A stretch of DNA of 14,199 bases, from contig CAKSIR010000054.1 of the NCBI GenBank assembly GCA_934462775.1, positions 1 to 14,199 of the forward strand, given 5' to 3'. The translations under genes were made by a program, and so were the position numbers. Positions 7,094 to 14,015 of the stretch are shown here, piece after piece. A model generated the notes under the pieces. It was not told the DNA's origin, ran no database searches, and was given only the letters and a program-made list of their open reading frames with translations. The DNA comes from an uncultured Ruminiclostridium sp. GTDB taxonomy: Bacteria; Bacillota; Clostridia; Oscillospirales; Ruminococcaceae. The first letter of the stretch is position 1. Every line of letters starts with the position of its first letter.

Positions 7094-8458
7094 TCATTTG
7101 CTTTCATGCTTGGCGCATTTTACAAATTTGCCCCAGCCTCGTTCGCCCTTAAATTCTCCGTTGTCGTAAACCAATCTGCCTCTGGAATAGGTCTTTACCG
7201 GATAGCCGTGTACCTTCACTCCCTCCCAGATTGTGTGGTCGCAGTCGGAATGCATATTCGACTGACTGATTGTGAAATCCTTATTCGGGTCGTAAATAAC
7301 GATGTCTGCGTCCTTGCCTATTGCAATTTCGCCCTTATCTGTGCAGCCAAAAATTCTTGCAGGATTTGTACTGCACATCGCAACCGCCTTTTCAAACGGA
7401 ATTACTCCCTCGTTTGCCTTGCCCAGCATATACGGATACATATTCTCAATGCCTGCGCAGCCGTTCGGAATCTTGCGGAAGTCGTTCAGTCCCCAGTCCT
7501 TTTCGCTTTGCTGGAACGGGCAGTGGTCGGTAGCGATAGTGTCAATATCTCCGCGCTTGATTGCCGCCCAGAGCGAATCCTGCGCTTCCTTGTTCTTGAT
7601 CGGAGGCGAGCAGACAAAGTTTCTGCCGTCATGGCGCTTATAAACATCGCTTGTGAAGTTAAGATACTGCGGGCAGGTTTCAGCGTAAATCTCGTAGCCA
7701 TCGTCCTTTGCCTTTGTTACTGCGTCAACGCCCTGCTTGTTGGCAAGATGAACTATGTACAGCGCAGCTCCGGACGCTTTCGCAAGGGATATTGCCCGTT
7801 CATCAGCTTCTCCCTCAACAAATTCGGGACGGCTCATGTAGTGATACCAAGCGTCTGTTTTGCCCTCGCTGATGTACTTCTCGGTAAGAGTATTCACAAG
7901 CTCGTTGTTTTCTGCATGAACAGCGATCAGCGCGCCGTAATCCTTTGATTTGCAGAGAAGCTGATAGAAAACGCCGTCCTTTACGCCGAAATCGTAAACC
8001 ATAAACACCTTATAGGACGTAATTCCAAGCTCGCAGGCGTCGCCGATTGTATCGATAAGATCGCCGCCGATGTCCTTTACACCGATGTGAAAAGAGTAGT
8101 CAACCGCTGCGTCAGGCTCGGCAAGCGCGTTTCTGCGCTTGAAGGTATCGACCATGGATTCACCGAAATCCTGGAGCGCAAAGTCGAAAACTGTTGTTGT
8201 TCCTCCGCAGGCAGCCGCTCTTGTTCCTGCGAAATAATCGTCAGATGAAATCGTTCCCCCAAAAGGCATTGCAAGATGTGTGTGTGCGTCAATTGCTCCC
8301 GGAAGAACCAACATTCCGCTTGCGTCAACCACGTTTTCACATTCCATGTCCGACAAATCAGCGCCAAGAGCCGCAATTTTTCCGTCCTTTACAGCAACGT
8401 CAGCTTTGAACATTTCCGCAGCCGTTACAATCGTACCGTTTTTAATTAGCAAATCCAT
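7094..8458 (-). CDS. hydA: Dihydropyrimidinase
   Basis: A cyclic amidohydrolase of about 454 residues that opens dihydrouracil or dihydrothymine to the N-carbamoyl-beta-amino acid. Numbering from an upstream in-frame ATG at 8464, the binuclear metal site is complete: H61 and H63 in DAHTHL, the lysine to be carboxylated K152 in SYKVFMVYDFG, H183 in VHAEN, H239 in IVHL, and D313 in ATDHCPF. Y157 and the PNG at 333-335 match substrate-binding positions of the D-hydantoinase/dihydropyrimidinase family. I chose ATG 8458 because AGGAGG is eight bases upstream, whereas ATG 8464 would be only two bases from it. It is the first catabolic gene after the transporter, separated by 145 bp containing two hairpins. 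PreA and the carbamoyl amidohydrolase next door favour pyrimidine over hydantoin as substrate. Confidence 0.93.
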   Translation of the reverse strand: MDLLIKNGTIVTAAEMFKADVAVKDGKIAALGADLSDMECENVVDASGMLVLPGAIDAHTHLAMPFGGTISSDDYFAGTRAAACGGTTTVFDFALQDFGESMVDTFKRRNALAEPDAAVDYSFHIGVKDIGGDLIDTIGDACELGITSYKVFMVYDFGVKDGVFYQLLCKSKDYGALIAVHAENNELVNTLTEKYISEGKTDAWYHYMSRPEFVEGEADERAISLAKASGAALYIVHLANKQGVDAVTKAKDDGYEIYAETCPQYLNFTSDVYKRHDGRNFVCSPPIKNKEAQDSLWAAIKRGDIDTIATDHCPFQQSEKDWGLNDFRKIPNGCAGIENMYPYMLGKANEGVIPFEKAVAMCSTNPARIFGCTDKGEIAIGKDADIVIYDPNKDFTISQSNMHSDCDHTIWEGVKVHGYPVKTYSRGRLVYDNGEFKGERGWGKFVKCAKHESK

Positions 8459-8496
8459 AATCATTACCTCCTGTAAATTACTGTGAATGTATATTC

Positions 8497-8533
8497 ATCG
8501 GAAAGTCATCATCGCTGATGACAACTTTCCGAT
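8497..8533 (-). other. Strong hairpin before dihydropyrimidinase
   Basis: Nine base pairs (8497-8505 with 8525-8533), a 3-nt bulge on one side, then six base pairs (8506-8511 with 8516-8521) around a 4-nt loop. It lies in the leader of the dihydropyrimidinase gene, about 25 bp before its ribosome site. No T-run follows on the minus strand. It may be an mRNA end-protecting or processing structure separating transporter and enzyme messages. Confidence 0.5.
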
Positions 8534-8537
8534 AAAC

Positions 8538-8559
8538 CCGGAGGACTGCTGCCCTCCGG
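8538..8559 (-). other. Hairpin after substrate-binding protein gene
   Basis: A 7-bp GC-rich stem (8538-8544 with 8553-8559, CCGGAGG with CCTCCGG) and 8-nt loop, about 45 bp past the stop of the binding-protein gene. Only a short T-stretch (GTTTATC) follows on the minus strand, so at best it is a partial terminator. Such structures often keep binding-protein mRNA levels higher than those of downstream genes. Confidence 0.45.
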
Positions 8560-8603
8560 CTATCGTCGGGGAAAAGAAGTATCACAAATGAATAGAAGCT
8601 GTC

Positions 8604-9791
8604 TTATTTCTTGAACATATCGTTCTTGTAAACAAGTACCAGACCTGAACGCTGATAAACCTGAGCAACCTCGAGAAGCTCCATGCCGCCTGCGTTAGCG
8701 TTGATAAGGTTTGAAACCCATGTTACGCCGAAATCAACCGTACCGTTGTAAACCGCTGTTGTTTCGGAGATGTCGCCGCCGCCGCTTACGATTGTAACGT
8801 CAAGACCAACCTCGTCATAGTAGCCCTTTGCCTTTGCAACATAATAGCCCATGAACTGAGCCTGCGGCAGCCACTTAAGCTGAACGGAAACCGCTGTCTT
8901 TTCGGGAGCGCCGTCTGTTTCGGGGTCGTATGCAAGATATGCTGTGCTTCTGATGTCGTCAAGCGTCATTGTTGACAGTTTATCCTTTGCGGCTGCGTCC
9001 TCAAGAAGAATGTACTTCTTTGCAAGGTCGAGCGTCTGCTGCATTGCGCTTTCGTCCATATTGCCTACTGTTTCGGCTGAAACAGTGTTGCCGTTCATAT
9101 CGGTTGTTACCAGCTTTGCAACCTCGGAGGCCATATATGCCTGGTGGTCGGCTGAAACGGAGGAGCCTGCCTGGAATACAATTTCAGCTGCTTCCTCAGG
9201 GTTTGCACAAGCATAAGCCCAGCCCTTCATAGAAGCTGTTACAAAAGCCTTTACCGTGTTAGGGTTTGCTTCTGCGAACGCCTTTGAGCAGAACAGGTTA
9301 TCCTCTAACATTGCTACGCCCTCGTCGTTCATATCAATTACGCTGACTGTATCGCCGTAGCCGTAACCGCCGTCATAGCTGTTCTTTACAAGGCCAAGCT
9401 CGTTATAGGTCATTGCGGACGCAAGAGTTACAGCGTCGCTGTCGAACTGGTCCATTGTGAAGTCCTGTGTAATGTAGTCGGTTGGCAGACAGTACTTTGT
9501 TAGAAGCGCCTGAATTTCGTACTCGTTGCCAAGTCCCCAGTTGCCTACCTTGCTGTCTGCCGACGCCGCTTTGATGATTTCCTCCGAGGACATCATGCCT
9601 GTGCTTTCCTCAGCTTCCGTATCGGCTGCCGATGTGTCTGCCGCCGTTTCTGCTGTGCCGGCAGGAGCGGCTGTTGTTGTTGCCGCTGCGGTTGTGTCAG
9701 CAGGAGTTGAGCTGCCGCAGGCTGTAAGCTGTGCGCATACAAGAGCTGCCGCCATAATTGCGAGAAGTGATTTCTTTCTTGTCTGTTTCAT
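8604..9791 (-). CDS. Circularly permuted NMT1/THI5-like substrate-binding lipoprotein
   Basis: A 395-residue ABC substrate-binding lipoprotein, presumably for a pyrimidine-like compound. Residues 1-25 are a lipoprotein signal (KKS, hydrophobic stretch, LTAC lipobox, lipidated C25); 26-68 are a Thr/Ala/Glu linker. The rest is in an unexpected order. Residues about 69-287 match the part that normally comes second in this family (KVGNWGLGNEYE, SAMTYNE, VIDMNDEGVAMLED, WAYACANPEEAAEIV, ending LTLDDIRSTAYL-like). After a short linker (288-299), residues 300-395 match the usual start of the mature protein (VSVQLKWLPQAQFMGYYVAK, KGYYDEVGLDVTIV, DFGVTW, VAQVYQRSGLVLV). The protein ends where the family normally crosses to the second lobe. 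The frame is open throughout. ATG 9791 has AGGTAGGT upstream. It follows permease 2 by 44 bp. Family call is firm; ligand is inferred. Confidence 0.88.
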   Translation of the reverse strand: MKQTRKKSLLAIMAAALVCAQLTACGSSTPADTTAAATTTAAPAGTAETAADTSAADTEAEESTGMMSSEEIIKAASADSKVGNWGLGNEYEIQALLTKYCLPTDYITQDFTMDQFDSDAVTLASAMTYNELGLVKNSYDGGYGYGDTVSVIDMNDEGVAMLEDNLFCSKAFAEANPNTVKAFVTASMKGWAYACANPEEAAEIVFQAGSSVSADHQAYMASEVAKLVTTDMNGNTVSAETVGNMDESAMQQTLDLAKKYILLEDAAAKDKLSTMTLDDIRSTAYLAYDPETDGAPEKTAVSVQLKWLPQAQFMGYYVAKAKGYYDEVGLDVTIVSGGGDISETTAVYNGTVDFGVTWVSNLINANAGGMELLEVAQVYQRSGLVLVYKNDMFKK

Positions 9792-9835
9792 TTTAGTTAC
9801 CTACCTTTCAGTTTTTATGTTTAAGCTTTCGCCTA

Positions 9836-10639
9836 CTACCGTGTTTTTCTGCGCTTTAAAACAAGCTTTTCAACTATCATCAGTATGACGTACATTATTA
9901 TTCCTATGGCACAGGCAACCGCTATGTAAGCCCATGCCGTCGGGTACTGACCCTTGATGATGTTTTCCCTTATCTGCCTGCCGACTCCCACCGTTTCCTC
10001 TGCAAAATATTCAGTTACAAGTGCGCCGATAACGCTTGCGGGAACGCTGACTCTGAGCGCGGTGAATATGTAAGGAATACTGTTGGGAAGCCTGAGCTTA
10101 GTAAATACAGTTATCTTTTTTGCGGCGTAGGATTTCATTAAATCCTCGGAAAAGGGCTTTAACTCGGTAAGTCCTCTGAATGCGTTTACGCTCATTGCCG
10201 CCGTGCAGGAAATTGTTACCACCAGTATCTTTGCAACCGTACTTCTGACGCTTACATCGCTGCTTAAATCTCTTGTCCAGTTGTTGATAACCGGAGCAAG
10301 CGCTACCAGCGGAATCGCGTTAAAAGCTGAAACTATCGTAAGTCCTCCGGCGCCCCATTTGGAAAATACCGTTGCCACTACTGCAATGCCGTAACCGAGT
10401 ATTGAGCCGAAAATCAGTCCGCCCAGCGCAACTGTAACCGTGATTTTCACATGACCCATAATTACATCGGAATTGGAAGAAATTATCTCGCCGATTCGCG
10501 TAGGCAGCGGAAGTGTGATCGTGTCCGTGCCTATCCATGAATGGAGTACCTCCGTCTGCCAGAGAATTACAATGACAGCTCCGAACAGAAGCGGAAGCAC
10601 AGCGCTTGAAATGCCGTTAAGCAGCCGTTTTGTTTTCAT
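9836..10639 (-). CDS. ABC transporter permease (second of pair)
   Basis: A 267-residue inner-membrane permease of the BPD_transp_1 fold used by nitrate/taurine/NMT1-type importers. Hydrophobic segments are visible at about 12-28, 66-92, 100-118, 136-153, 194-210 and 236-258. The cytoplasmic EAA-type coupling loop is at about 170-191 (YAAKKITVFTKLRLPNSIPY), the site that contacts the ATPase. It starts 13 bp after the first permease stops and has GGAGG upstream of ATG 10639. It likely pairs with the first permease as a heterodimer. Confidence 0.92.
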   Translation of the reverse strand: MKTKRLLNGISSAVLPLLFGAVIVILWQTEVLHSWIGTDTITLPLPTRIGEIISSNSDVIMGHVKITVTVALGGLIFGSILGYGIAVVATVFSKWGAGGLTIVSAFNAIPLVALAPVINNWTRDLSSDVSVRSTVAKILVVTISCTAAMSVNAFRGLTELKPFSEDLMKSYAAKKITVFTKLRLPNSIPYIFTALRVSVPASVIGALVTEYFAEETVGVGRQIRENIIKGQYPTAWAYIAVACAIGIIMYVILMIVEKLVLKRRKTR

Positions 10640-10652
10640 TTTTCCACCTCCG

Positions 10653-11471
10653 TCAATCCTGTGGTTTTCTGCGCTTGTACGGGCAGAGAAGCTTTTCGAT
10701 AACTCCCATTACCCAGTAGCTCAGAATACCGATTATCGCGCTTATAAGAACTATGTCCCAGAAAACAAGTCTTGTCATGCCGCCTTTTAAGGACTGTGAA
10801 AGCATACAGCCAAGTCCGTTTCCTCCCTGAAGGGTGTCAACCAGAATTGACGCCGTTATCGCCATTGGAGCCGATATTTTCAGTCCCGTAAAGAAGTACG
10901 GGATACAGGCGGGAATGAGCGTTTTTGTGTAAAGCTGGAACTTGTTTGCCGCGTATGAATACATCAGCTCATGCTTTTCCTTTTCAACTGCCTTGAAGCC
11001 TGCAAGGACGTTTGTTGAAACAGGATAAAACGTAAGTATTGCGGCTATTACAATTCGCGATGTGTTTATATCTCCTGTGATCGCCAATATAATCGGCGCC
11101 ATGCCCAAAATCGGTATCATCTGAATAAGCATCAAATAAGGGAACGCGATTTTTTCAACTATTCCCGAAAGGTTCATCAGCAGCGCCAGTATGTATCCTA
11201 CCACCGTTCCTATCAGAAAGCCGATTCCCGCACGAAGCAGCGTTTCCTGACAGCTCTGACCGATAAGCTCGGACATTGTAAGCTGACCGCTGACCTTGTT
11301 GTCTGAGAAAAAAGACCCTGCAATCTGCCACACATGGGGCAGAACGTTTATAGGTGTTCGCTTGGTTGCCTCAACTATAAAAGCGAATATTTCCCACACA
11401 ACGATTATTCCTATTACCCAGACCACCGTTACCATCTGTTTAGAGGTAAGAATCTGTTTAAGTTTTCTCAT
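10653..11471 (-). CDS. ABC transporter permease (first of pair)
   Basis: A 272-residue membrane protein of the same permease family as its downstream neighbour. Hydrophobic segments lie at about 13-33, 80-100, 108-130, 138-156, 195-212 and 236-256. The EAA-type loop is at about 171-193 (YSYAANKFQLYTKTLIPACI), for docking to the ATPase. The start ATG 11471 has GGGAGG five bases upstream, and the gene begins 12 bp after the ATPase ends, so the transporter genes are co-transcribed. The two permeases are clearly related but diverged, pointing to a heterodimeric channel. Confidence 0.92.
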   Translation of the reverse strand: MRKLKQILTSKQMVTVVWVIGIIVVWEIFAFIVEATKRTPINVLPHVWQIAGSFFSDNKVSGQLTMSELIGQSCQETLLRAGIGFLIGTVVGYILALLMNLSGIVEKIAFPYLMLIQMIPILGMAPIILAITGDINTSRIVIAAILTFYPVSTNVLAGFKAVEKEKHELMYSYAANKFQLYTKTLIPACIPYFFTGLKISAPMAITASILVDTLQGGNGLGCMLSQSLKGGMTRLVFWDIVLISAIIGILSYWVMGVIEKLLCPYKRRKPQD

Positions 11472-11483
11472 AGCCGCCTCCCG

Positions 11484-12257
11484 TCAGACTCCCTCAAAGC
11501 TGCCGCGGACCTTTGCAACAAGCTCCGTAAATTCCGCTGTATTCCTCATATCCATTGTCCTCGGACGGGGCAGGTTAATATCGACTACCGCCGAAAGTCT
11601 GCCCGGATGCGGAGAAAGCACGCACACCCTATCCGAAAGGAATACTGATTCCTGAATGTTATGGGTTACAAAAATAATGGTTTTATTGGTTTTGCGCCAG
11701 ATTTTCAGCAGATCCATGTGGAGCTTTTCACGAGTAAATTCGTCCAATGCAGAAAACGGTTCGTCCATAAGCAGTATCTCAGGCTGAAGCGCCAGCGCTC
11801 TCGCAATTCCCACTCTCTGCTGCATACCGCCCGAAAGCTGATTAGGATAGTGGTTTGCGAAATCCGTAAGCCCTACCAGTTCGAGCATTTTATCCGCCCT
11901 TTCCAGACGCTCTGCCTTTGGAATGTGCATTATTTCAAGAGGAAGCATCACATTCTTTTTAACGGTTCTCCAATCGTAAAGCACCGCGCTTTGGAATACA
12001 ATTCCGTAGCGCTGTTTAAGCCGCGCCTGTCTTGGAGTTTCGCCGCCAACGGTGATCTTTCCCTGCGTAGGCTGAAGCAAATCTGCCATGATTCTCAGCA
12101 GTGTGGTCTTGCCGCAGCCTGACGGACCGAGCAGCGAAATAAATTCGCCCTTCTGAATGTCAAGTGAAACGCTTGTAAGCGCTGTAACATCTTTTCCGTC
12201 GGTTGTTTTGTAGGTCATGCCGATGTTATCAAGCATGATTTCTGTCTGAGTTCCCAT
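11484..12257 (-). CDS. ABC transporter ATP-binding protein
   Basis: A 257-residue ATPase of the nitrate/sulfonate/taurine (SsuB/TauB-like) class that energises the importer. Numbered from an upstream ATG at 12266: Walker A GPSGCGKTT at 47-55, Q-loop Q92, signature LSGGMQQR at 144-151, Walker B ILLMDEP at 164-170, D-loop SALD, and switch histidine H202. There is no C-terminal regulatory domain. Three in-frame ATGs occur close together (12266, 12263, 12257); I chose 12257 because AAAGG directly touches the first one and is about nine bases from the third. It is the first gene of the operon, and its leader carries a promoter and a terminator-like hairpin. Confidence 0.93.
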   Translation of the reverse strand: MGTQTEIMLDNIGMTYKTTDGKDVTALTSVSLDIQKGEFISLLGPSGCGKTTLLRIMADLLQPTQGKITVGGETPRQARLKQRYGIVFQSAVLYDWRTVKKNVMLPLEIMHIPKAERLERADKMLELVGLTDFANHYPNQLSGGMQQRVGIARALALQPEILLMDEPFSALDEFTREKLHMDLLKIWRKTNKTIIFVTHNIQESVFLSDRVCVLSPHPGRLSAVVDINLPRPRTMDMRNTAEFTELVAKVRGSFEGV

Positions 12258-12284
12258 AGCCATCATCCTTTCAAAGCCTGAAAT

Positions 12285-12325
12285 AAAAAAGCAGACAATG
12301 TTGTCATCTTCGACATCATTGTCTG
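12285..12325 (-). terminator. Leader terminator/attenuator candidate
   Basis: A 9-bp perfect stem (12292-12300 with 12317-12325, CAGACAATG with CATTGTCTG) is extended, after one mismatch, by TGTC/GACA around a 6-nt loop. On the minus strand it is followed at once by CTTTTTTATTT, and then by the ribosome site of the ATPase gene. It lies about 45 nt after the predicted transcription start. The shape is that of an intrinsic terminator inside a leader, so it may control how much of the operon is transcribed. I see no matching antiterminator stem. Confidence 0.6.
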
Positions 12326-12376
12326 TTTAAAATGAATTTTTCATATCTTTTTCTTGCGTTTTTATCTTATGTGCTT

Positions 12377-12405
12377 ATTATAGCAAAGCATGATTATATT
12401 GTCAA
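12377..12405 (-). promoter_or_regulatory. Sigma-A promoter of the pyrimidine operon
   Basis: On the minus strand TTGACA (12405-12400) and TATAAT (12382-12377) are both perfect consensus and are separated by exactly 17 bp. Transcription should start near 12370, giving a leader of roughly 110 nt before the ATPase start. It is the only strong promoter I see for the eleven-gene run. Confidence 0.85.
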
Positions 12406-12416
12406 GCGTGCAATAT
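12396..12416. promoter_or_regulatory. Operator candidate overlapping the -35 box
   Basis: A perfect inverted repeat ATATTG-N9-CAATAT covers most of the -35 hexamer. A protein bound here would block the otherwise very strong promoter. The PucR-family regulator in the operon is one candidate, but a global nitrogen regulator is equally possible. Confidence 0.4.
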
Positions 12417-12600
12417 CAGCAAACGCAAATATGTGAATACTGCTTTATTTGTTTCAGTATATTCCATATTATTGTGCAAATTTTACACAGCTATTTCTCC
12501 AAAGCACAGAATTCGTGCTGAAATTTAATTGTTAAGCATAACAGGTATTGTGCTGACGCACAGCTTAAAATGAATTTTATTTATTTGTAAATTGCATTTT
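12417..12600. other. AT-rich intergenic region upstream of operon promoter
   Basis: No gene is seen here. It holds several short symmetrical sequences that could be protein-binding sites: a GAATACTG/CAGTATATTC pair at about 12435-12465, AGCAC-N7-GTGCT at 12503-12519, and TGTGC-TGAC-GCACA at 12549-12562. None matches a binding site I can name. Confidence 0.3.
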
Positions 12601-12635
12601 TTAAAAAACAAAAGGAGCAGCCAACCGGCTGCTCC
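12601..12635 (-). terminator. Intrinsic terminator of the right-hand alcohol dehydrogenase gene
   Basis: A perfect 9-bp GC-rich stem (12614-12622 with 12627-12635, GGAGCAGCC with GGCTGCTCC) and 4-nt loop. On the minus strand the stem is followed by TTTTGTTTTTT. It begins about 57 bp past the stop codon, the classical form and place for a terminator, and it insulates the alcohol dehydrogenase from the operon promoter. Confidence 0.92.
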
Positions 12636-12692
12636 CATCGTTTTATTATTTTGCGTTTTTACTATCAAAGCCGCTTACATTTACCGCTGTAA

Positions 12693-13856
12693 TTAAAGCG
12701 AAGCTTCAAGAATTTCCAGTATATCGTTTTCCGTAAGAGGAGCCCAAGCGTTTTCAAGTCCCTCATTGACCGCAATATGGTTTGCCATTTCCGCAAGCCT
12801 TGAATTGTCAATTCCAACATCGCGCAGGCGCATTGGTATTCCGAAATCCTCAAACAGCTTGTAAGTGCAGGCGATTGTTTTATCGGCAATTTCCACTTCA
12901 GATAAGGTTGGGTCAATGCCGAAAATATGAGTGCCGAAGCTTACAAAACGTTCTATTGTCTTTTCGTTCAAAATGTGCTTCATCCATCTTGGAGTGATTA
13001 TTGCCAGCCCCTCGCCGTGGGTAATGTCGTAATAGCCGCTGAGAGCGTGTTCAATTCCGTGACACGGCCAGCCTGACGGACTGTTTCCAATCGAGAAAAT
13101 TCCGTTGCAGGCAAGAGAACAGTCAACCATGAACTCTCCCCTTGCGTTGTAGTTATCAGGCTCTGCCAATGCGATTTTTGCATTTTTTATAAGGCTTTTT
13201 ATTGCCGACTCGCTCATTCCGTCCGTCAAATCCGAATGTGATTCGCAGAAGTAGCCCTCAATAATGTGATTGATAGCGTCGGCAGCGCCTGCGGCAGTCT
13301 GCTTTTTTGAAACGGAGAATGTATATCTCGGATCAAGAATTGAAGCAACCGGGAAAAGATGTTTGTCAACATATCCGACCTTGTCGTTGGTTTCTGTTCT
13401 TGAAATAACGCAGCCGCAGTCGTATTCGGATCCTGTTGCAGCAAGAGTAAGCACGTCAACCATAGGCAAAGCCTTTTCGGTCTTAACCTTAAAGGTGATA
13501 AGATCCCACGTTTCGCCGTCATAGAGCGCTCCTGCGCAAATTGCCTTTGAACAGTCAAGCACGCTTCCGCCGCCTACTGCCAGTACAACATCTACGCCTT
13601 TTTCCTTGCAGATTTTTACGCCGTCAACAACGCTTGTCGAGTATTTGGGATTAGGCTCAATTCCGCCAAGCTCGTATACCTCAAAATCAGCAAGCAGCGA
13701 TTTAACCTTGTCGTAAAGTCCGATTTTCTTAATACTTCCGCCGCCGTATGTGAGAAGTACCCTCTTGCCTATCGGCTTTAAAACGTTTGGCAGACTTTCA
13801 ATTGAATCCTTGCCGAAAATCAGCTTTGTCGGGGTGCAGTATGTGAAATTTTCCAT
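12693..13856 (-). CDS. Iron-containing alcohol dehydrogenase, butanol dehydrogenase/YqhD-like
   Basis: A 387-residue iron-type alcohol dehydrogenase of the BdhA/YqhD branch, full length. Seen: the family opening FTYCTPTKLIFGK, VGGGSVLDCSKA at 94-105, TLAATGSEYD at 137-146, and metal ligands D193, H197 (ADAINHIIEGYF), H266 and H280 (CHGIEHALSGYYDITHGEG), the last two 14 residues apart as in YqhD. It probably reduces aldehydes with NAD(P)H. It differs clearly from the alcohol dehydrogenase at the operon end. It has its own promoter and terminator, so any link to pyrimidine breakdown is by proximity only. The start at 13856 has GGAGA four bases upstream. Confidence 0.92.
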   Translation of the reverse strand: MENFTYCTPTKLIFGKDSIESLPNVLKPIGKRVLLTYGGGSIKKIGLYDKVKSLLADFEVYELGGIEPNPKYSTSVVDGVKICKEKGVDVVLAVGGGSVLDCSKAICAGALYDGETWDLITFKVKTEKALPMVDVLTLAATGSEYDCGCVISRTETNDKVGYVDKHLFPVASILDPRYTFSVSKKQTAAGAADAINHIIEGYFCESHSDLTDGMSESAIKSLIKNAKIALAEPDNYNARGEFMVDCSLACNGIFSIGNSPSGWPCHGIEHALSGYYDITHGEGLAIITPRWMKHILNEKTIERFVSFGTHIFGIDPTLSEVEIADKTIACTYKLFEDFGIPMRLRDVGIDNSRLAEMANHIAVNEGLENAWAPLTENDILEILEASL

Positions 13857-13906
13857 AATATCTCCTTTTTTAACAACGCTTACTATTACGATTTCAATCT
13901 AAGGTT

Positions 13907-13935
13907 ATTATATCACTTTTATTCCATTTTTTCAA
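13907..13935 (-). promoter_or_regulatory. Sigma-A promoter of the right-hand alcohol dehydrogenase gene
   Basis: On the minus strand TTGAAA (13935-13930) and a perfect TATAAT (13912-13907) are separated by 17 bp. Transcription should start near 13900, about 44 nt before the start codon. No long leader structure follows, so the gene may be expressed constitutively. Confidence 0.8.
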
Positions 13936-13963
13936 TCACTTTTTCACTCAGTTTAACCGACGC

Positions 13964-14000
13964 GTAATAAAAATCGCTGTTGAATTTATCAACAGCGATT
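13964..14000 (-). terminator. Terminator of a gene beyond the right edge
   Basis: A perfect 12-bp stem (13972-13983 with 13989-14000, AATCGCTGTTGA with TCAACAGCGATT) and 5-nt loop. On the minus strand it runs into TTTTTATTA, a suitable T-run. It would stop transcription from a minus-strand gene lying to the right of the window, just before the alcohol dehydrogenase promoter. Confidence 0.7.
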
Positions 14001-14015
14001 CAGCTTGTCGAAAAA
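14000..14015. repeat. 16-bp motif, inverted partner of 62-77
   Basis: TCAGCTTGTCGAAAAA; its reverse complement matches 62-77 at 14 of 16 positions. It overlaps the left arm of the next hairpin (14008-14038), so it is part of the structured intergenic element. Confidence 0.5.

Noticed and set aside
6878..7948. 356-residue plus-strand open frame
   Set aside because: It lies opposite the preA and dihydropyrimidinase genes, crosses their junction, has no recognisable motif or family, and lacks a convincing ribosome site, while both minus-strand genes show complete active sites.
8944..9232. Two overlapping plus-strand frames inside the binding-protein gene, considered as traces of a rearrangement
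   Set aside because: They are antisense frames of the Ala/Ser-rich binding protein and show no family features; the permuted protein itself is one unbroken frame.
12267..12376. PyrR-binding leader, TPP or other known riboswitch upstream of the transporter
   Set aside because: The leader is short and AT-rich and shows none of the conserved core sequences I could recognise; only a terminator-like hairpin is visible.
12408..12553. Four GTGC-containing short motifs as regularly spaced operators
   Set aside because: Spacing is irregular (66, 41 and 35 bp) and the shared core is only four bases, so chance explains it.
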